9,810 nt of DNA from Treponema sp. (GTDB lineage: Bacteria; Spirochaetota; Spirochaetia; Treponematales; Breznakiellaceae), in contig WQWD01000070.1 in the NCBI GenBank assembly GCA_009785545.1, positions 1 through 9,810 of the forward strand, written 5' to 3'. The position numbers were made by a program, and so were the translations under genes. Below, piece by piece: positions 6,427 to 9,810 of this stretch. Every line of letters starts with the position of its first letter. Within the stretch, counting starts at the first letter, position 1. The notes below the pieces were generated by a model. That model was not told the DNA's origin and ran no database searches. It worked only from the letters and a program-made list of their open reading frames with translations.

Positions 6427-6442
6427 GTTGAATCGATTCAAC
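6427..6442. promoter_or_regulatory. Perfect 16-bp palindrome, LacI-family-like operator candidate
   Basis: GTTGAATCGATTCAAC is a perfect palindrome with a central CG and TGAA/TTCA arms, the pattern recognised by LacI/GalR-family repressors such as Cra/FruR. It lies 28 nt past the end of the barrel gene and 57 nt upstream of the -35 box of the radical SAM promoter. It could also fold as a 6-bp hairpin with a 4-base loop, but no T-run follows on either strand, so a terminator is unlikely. No regulator gene is present in the window. Confidence 0.45.
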
Positions 6443-6469
6443 AATGAGAAAGCTTATCCCATGCGGCCA

Positions 6470-7342
6470 TTAAAAAAACGAGTATGAAATTCCGCCATGT
6501 AACCTAAACAATCTTGCGGTTTCTTCCGGAATATTCACAAATTGGCTGGCGGTTAAGTTAAACGGAATCTCTCCGCCAATCATAAAACGTAATGATTCCG
6601 ATGCCCTGATGTTCAAACCAAAACCTGCAAAAAATGAGCGTAATTCGTCAAATCTGTCAAAAAAACCGTGATATGTGCGGGAAAGCATTTGATAACCGCC
6701 GTCAAGCCGCAGTATAACAGGGAAGTTTTTGCCGAAAAAATCTATGCTTAACATAAAGCGTGTTAAAGTGTCCCGTACCGGATCAAAAAAATCATCACGG
6801 TATTGAGTGAAACTTCTTGTGTCAGCAGATATAGTTGTGAGTGCGAAAGGCAGCCAAAAACCAAACTCAGCCCCCATCGCTTCACGGAAATTATTGCTTG
6901 TAAATGTAAATTTCGAACCGATAGTGGACATTCCCGAGAAAGATAAAAATACAATTCCCGGAAGAGTAACCTCAAAACTGCCTAAAACGCCGGCATCGGG
7001 CGTTCCAAAGTTATCACTAAAGCCGATAAACGGGCCGAATTCAAATCTAAAGTTATCAGTTCTTGTTTTAAGCCTGAAATCAACAGAATTTTGCAAAATA
7101 TTGTCTCGTTCGATGTTTATTGCATAGGATAATGCGCTGGAAACATCACCTCTCAGGGTTAAATTTCCTGTCACAAAGGAAAATGGCTCAAAAATGCTGA
7201 ATGGCGACCCGTCGGAAGGAAAAGTATTTTGATTTACGCCTGCCATTATTTCCAATTCCAGCGCTCCCGCAGCCCCTTGTTTTCCGAAAAAACAGATTAC
7301 CAAGAGAACGCTTAAGCAAAAAGTACGGAAAAATCTACTCAT
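6470..7342 (-). CDS. Putative outer-membrane beta-barrel protein, family not recognised
   Basis: From ATG 7342 the product has 290 residues. It opens with a Sec-type signal peptide: MSRFFR, a hydrophobic core TFCLSVLLVICFF, then GKQGAAGALE with likely cleavage near the Ala-Gly-Ala. The rest alternates polar and hydrophobic/aromatic residues, is rich in Phe, Gly, Ser and Asn, has no Cys, and ends LHGGISYSFF, the C-terminal aromatic signature of proteins assembled into the outer membrane. These features suggest a 12- to 14-strand barrel; no known porin family is evident. A Cys in the signal (LVIC) is a poor lipobox, so lipoprotein status is unlikely. An alternative start at 7378 adds 12 residues (MAFFQKKCYNYS) but has no good Shine-Dalgarno either. 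It stands alone, followed by 205 nt before the next minus-strand gene and divergent from cheA. Confidence 0.8.
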   Translation of the reverse strand: MSRFFRTFCLSVLLVICFFGKQGAAGALELEIMAGVNQNTFPSDGSPFSIFEPFSFVTGNLTLRGDVSSALSYAINIERDNILQNSVDFRLKTRTDNFRFEFGPFIGFSDNFGTPDAGVLGSFEVTLPGIVFLSFSGMSTIGSKFTFTSNNFREAMGAEFGFWLPFALTTISADTRSFTQYRDDFFDPVRDTLTRFMLSIDFFGKNFPVILRLDGGYQMLSRTYHGFFDRFDELRSFFAGFGLNIRASESLRFMIGGEIPFNLTASQFVNIPEETARLFRLHGGISYSFF

Positions 7343-7348
7343 ACTATA

Positions 7349-7357
7349 ATTATAACA
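7349..7357 (-). promoter_or_regulatory. Extended -10 promoter element directly before the barrel gene
   Basis: The minus strand reads TGTTATAAT, a perfect extended -10 (TGn + TATAAT, hexamer 7354-7349). No good -35 is visible; an A/T tract lies upstream. Counting from the hexamer, transcription would begin at or next to base 7342, the A of the chosen ATG, giving a leaderless message, consistent with the absence of a Shine-Dalgarno. If translation starts at 7378, the box is inside coding sequence and fortuitous. Confidence 0.4.
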
Positions 7358-7506
7358 TTTTTTTTGAAAAAATGCCATTCAGGTTGAATATTTGTAAAAT
7401 CCTCCCCAATCGGCGTTTTTGCACTTATGTTATGGAAGTTTTTTTGTTTTATAATAAAAAAATTTCGCTTTTTATTGATTTCCATCTTGACTTTATGACG
7501 TTTGTG

Positions 7507-7512
7507 TATAAT
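7507..7512 (+). promoter_or_regulatory. Possible -10 box for cheA
   Basis: TATAAT lies 9 nt before ATG 7522, so transcription would start about three bases before the codon. The nearest -35-like hexamer, TTGACT (7487-7492), is only 14 nt away, which is short for a sigma-70 promoter. No sigma-28 motif of the TAAA/GCCGATAA type is seen on this strand. Another TATAAT at 7450-7455 lacks a -35 partner. The region 7343-7521 is otherwise AT-rich with several A and T runs. Confidence 0.3.
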
Positions 7513-7521
7513 CATTTATGT

Positions 7522-9810
7522 ATGAGTGATTATCTTGATCCTAATAACGAAGAACTCCTGAAGGATTTTTTCGCAGAGGCCCAGATGCAAGTTGATACTT
7601 TGGAGCAGAATGTTTTAGTTCTCGAAAACGAAGGGGCCAACAAAGACGCAGTTGACGAAATTTTTCGTGCGGCTCATACCTTAAAGGGAGGCTCCGCAAC
7701 AGTGGAAATGATGGAACTTTCTCACTTCACCCATTTGGTTGAAGACGTTTTTGACGCTATCAGAGGCGGTCAAATATCTGTAAATGAAGATGTTGTCGAT
7801 ACATTACTTCAAGCTATAGATGTAATCAAGGTAATGCTTGATAAACGTATGGACGGCTCTGTTTATAAAGATGATACCTCAAAAATCGAAAGCAAACTTC
7901 GTGCTCTTATGGACAGCGCTCCAACAGCCTCGGTTGGGCAGAAGGCAAAAAGCGATCCGCCGAAAAAAGCGCCGGTTGCCGCCGCTTCGGTATCAAAAAG
8001 CCCGCTTGACTCAGGCGATCTTACCGAACACGAAATCGAAGAATTAAAGCAATCTGTGGATGGTTCCATACCTATATACAAAGTTTCTGTTACTTTCGAC
8101 GAATCCAGTTTGATGAATACCGTTGGCGGAATTCAGGCTTATGCTGTTCTGAAAAATCATGGGACTATACTCAGAACTGTCCCCGATTTTGAACAGCTTT
8201 ACGCTGATAATTTTTTCCCGGTAGTAGATTACTATATTGCTTCACAAGCTGATCCGCAGTTTTTAAAAAAATCTGTCATTTTGCCGGATGTAAGTTTAGG
8301 AGTGGAAGTATCTGATATTTCCACCATGACCACGAAGGCGGAAAAATCCGTCGAGCGGTCGGCTTCGGCAGAAAAAGCTCCCACGGCAGCTTCCGTTTCG
8401 GCAACGTCAGTTCCGGGTGCAGCCGCTTCAGGTTCGGCTCCGGCAACGTCGGCAACGCCGGCAACGCCGACGTTGCCAACAGCTCCTACGGCAAAAAATT
8501 CCGAAGATGCCAAAAAAGCAGGCAAAGAAGCCGGCTCTATTTTGCGTGTAGATTCCAAACGAATTGACGACCTTCTAAACCTTGTGTCCGAAATAGTTAT
8601 TACAAAGGCGACTTTTAATCAGATTAATCTGCACTTTAATGTTCTTACCACCCAGCTTCGTGATATTGAAACCGGTTATCGTGAAAAAATTAAAAATCTT
8701 TTTGACAGTCTGCCAAAATACCTCGAAAATATTCAGGACGGCAAATCAGTTAAAGACATCCACAAGGAAATTAACGAAAATTACGGCGATATATTTACAC
8801 TTTTTGACGGTTTTGGAAATTCGTTCAAAAGTAATATGGCAAAGTTCCGTTCTACTTCACAAAATCTTGGGCGGATTACGGGAGAACTTCAGGAAGGCGT
8901 TATGCGTATTCGCATGGTTCCGATCAGCCAGATATTCAGCCGTTTCCCGCGTTTAGTACGAGACCTTTCAAAATCACTTAACAAAAAAATCAATCTGGTT
9001 ATCGAAGGTGAAGAAACAGAACTCGACAAATCAGTCATCGAAGACCTTCTTGATCCAATCATGCACTCTGTGCGTAACTCAATCGATCATGGAATTGAAT
9101 CTCTGGAAGACAGGCTCAAAGCAGGCAAGTCCGAAGAGGGCAAAGTATTGCTAAAAGCCCACAACGAAGGCAACATGATTGTTATCGAAATTGCCGACGA
9201 CGGCAAGGGTATCGATGTAGAAGCTGTCAAAGCCAAAGCGATTGAACGCGGCATAATCAGCCCTAACAAAATTTTAACTGACATCGAAGCTTTTAACTTG
9301 ATCTTTGAACCCGGCTTCTCAACGGCAAAAGAAGTAACAAGTATTTCAGGCCGTGGTGTAGGTCTTGACGTAGTGCGCCGGCAAATTGATGATCTTAACG
9401 GAACTGTTACTGTTACTTCCGAGCGCGGCAAGGGAACCAGGTTTACTATTAAGTTGCCGCTTACATTGGCAATTATTCAAGGCTTGCTTGTCAGGGTCGG
9501 CACGGAAATTTACTCTATCCCGATTACATCAGTTATCGAAAGTTTACGGCTTAAGCCGGAAGAGATCAAAAAGATCGACAATTACGAAGTTTTCAATATA
9601 CGCAGTGACGTAATATCACTTCTTCGGTTGAATCGGCTGTTTGGTATAAAAACTGAGGAACAGCAAGAATATCACTTTGTTGTAATCGTTGGAACTGCGG
9701 AAAAGAAAATGGGCTTTATGGTAGACAGTTTGATTGGCGAGGAAGATGTTGTTATCAAACCTCTGCGTGATCAGTTTACCAATTCTCCCGGAATCGCCGG
9801 AGCTTCGATA
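7522..9810 (+). CDS. cheA: Chemotaxis histidine kinase CheA (C-terminus cut by window edge)
   Basis: CheA autophosphorylates in response to chemoreceptors and passes phosphate to CheY. 763 residues are present, lacking perhaps 15-40 at the end. The order is: P1/HPt domain (1-125) with the phosphorylated His52 in AAHTLKGGS; a P2-like CheY-binding region (about 180-266); an Ala/Pro/Thr-rich linker (268-338); dimerisation domain P3 (339-468); the ATPase with N box HSVRNSIDHG (515-524), G1 DDGKGID (559-565) and G2 GRGVGLDVV (610-618); and a CheW-like domain from about 652. P3 carries roughly 65 extra residues (about 373-447) compared with Thermotoga CheA. ATG 7522 gives MSDYLDPNNEELLKDFF at the start of P1; the frame is open upstream to ATG 7432 (in-frame ATG also at 7495), but none has a Shine-Dalgarno and those extensions lack P1 character. 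In Treponema pallidum cheA heads a cheA-cheW-cheX-cheY operon; the same may follow here. Confidence 0.96.
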   Translation, partial: MSDYLDPNNEELLKDFFAEAQMQVDTLEQNVLVLENEGANKDAVDEIFRAAHTLKGGSATVEMMELSHFTHLVEDVFDAIRGGQISVNEDVVDTLLQAIDVIKVMLDKRMDGSVYKDDTSKIESKLRALMDSAPTASVGQKAKSDPPKKAPVAAASVSKSPLDSGDLTEHEIEELKQSVDGSIPIYKVSVTFDESSLMNTVGGIQAYAVLKNHGTILRTVPDFEQLYADNFFPVVDYYIASQADPQFLKKSVILPDVSLGVEVSDISTMTTKAEKSVERSASAEKAPTAASVSATSVPGAAASGSAPATSATPATPTLPTAPTAKNSEDAKKAGKEAGSILRVDSKRIDDLLNLVSEIVITKATFNQINLHFNVLTTQLRDIETGYREKIKNLFDSLPKYLENIQDGKSVKDIHKEINENYGDIFTLFDGFGNSFKSNMAKFRSTSQNLGRITGELQEGVMRIRMVPISQIFSRFPRLVRDLSKSLNKKINLVIEGEETELDKSVIEDLLDPIMHSVRNSIDHGIESLEDRLKAGKSEEGKVLLKAHNEGNMIVIEIADDGKGIDVEAVKAKAIERGIISPNKILTDIEAFNLIFEPGFSTAKEVTSISGRGVGLDVVRRQIDDLNGTVTVTSERGKGTRFTIKLPLTLAIIQGLLVRVGTEIYSIPITSVIESLRLKPEEIKKIDNYEVFNIRSDVISLLRLNRLFGIKTEEQQEYHFVVIVGTAEKKMGFMVDSLIGEEDVVIKPLRDQFTNSPGIAGASI
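8442..8477. repeat. Nine-base tandem repeat forming a 12-bp-arm inverted repeat in the CheA linker
   Basis: GGCAACGTCGGC (8442-8453) is perfectly mirrored by GCCGACGTTGCC (8466-8477) around a 12-nt centre. The same stretch is built from three 9-base units of the form CGGCAACGY, encoding Ala-Thr-Ser/Pro repeats, with a further partial copy near 8396-8408. The encoded linker is low-complexity (Ala, Pro, Thr, Ser), as expected between P2 and P3, but the GC-rich DNA and its folding potential stand out from the surrounding gene. Confidence 0.85.

Noticed and set aside
6427..6442. The 16-bp palindrome as an intrinsic terminator for the barrel gene.
   Set aside because: The stem is only 6 bp, AT-rich, and is followed by C residues rather than a T-run.
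8232..8558. Minus-strand frames over the CheA linker, one with Ala/Val/Gly-rich repeats.
   Set aside because: They mirror the low-complexity linker coding sequence; the repeats are by-products of the nine-base units.
1..9810. CRISPR arrays, tRNA or rRNA genes, transposases or phage genes.
   Set aside because: No regularly spaced repeats, cloverleaf-like segments, recombinase motifs or terminal inverted repeats were seen on either strand.

Overview
The window looks like chromosomal DNA of a moderate- to low-GC, motile, Gram-negative, sugar-fermenting bacterium, most likely a spirochaete of the Treponema group. The main reasons are a CheA kinase with an enlarged dimerisation domain of the kind known from spirochaetes and a signal-peptide protein ending in an outer-membrane-type aromatic terminus. 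A twin-arginine (Tat) system of TatA plus TatC without TatB is compatible with this. The genus assignment is inference from protein character, not from a search.

Layout. Positions 2-2872 (+) hold a sugar-degradation pair: the C-terminal part of a family 1 beta-glycosidase and a complete family 36 alpha-galactosidase 18 nt behind it. Positions 2948-3884 (+) hold overlapping tatA and tatC. These converge on a minus-strand pair: a radical SAM protein of the PflX type (5212-6264) followed 5 nt later by an MFS transporter (3950-5206). A minus-strand gene for a probable outer-membrane beta-barrel protein lies at 6470-7342. Divergent from it, cheA (+) starts at 7522 and runs off the window with only its extreme C-terminus missing. 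No gene-free stretch exceeds 300 bases; the two largest gaps (6265-6469 and 7343-7521) hold the best promoter candidates and a perfect 16-bp palindrome.

How the parts may fit. The glycosidases would release hexoses from beta-glucosides and from raffinose/melibiose-type alpha-galactosides. TatAC exports folded, often cofactor-bearing proteins. The radical SAM protein carries a textbook twin-arginine signal (SRREFIK), so the window contains both the Tat translocon and a predicted substrate for it, of a class (radical SAM enzymes) normally thought of as cytoplasmic. That protein and its tightly coupled MFS transporter are the strongest candidate for an undescribed system. Secondary points are an in-frame 66-bp-period duplication of transmembrane helix 4 in the transporter, start codons of the barrel gene and cheA that sit almost on top of their -10 boxes with no Shine-Dalgarno, and a repeat/hairpin in the CheA linker.
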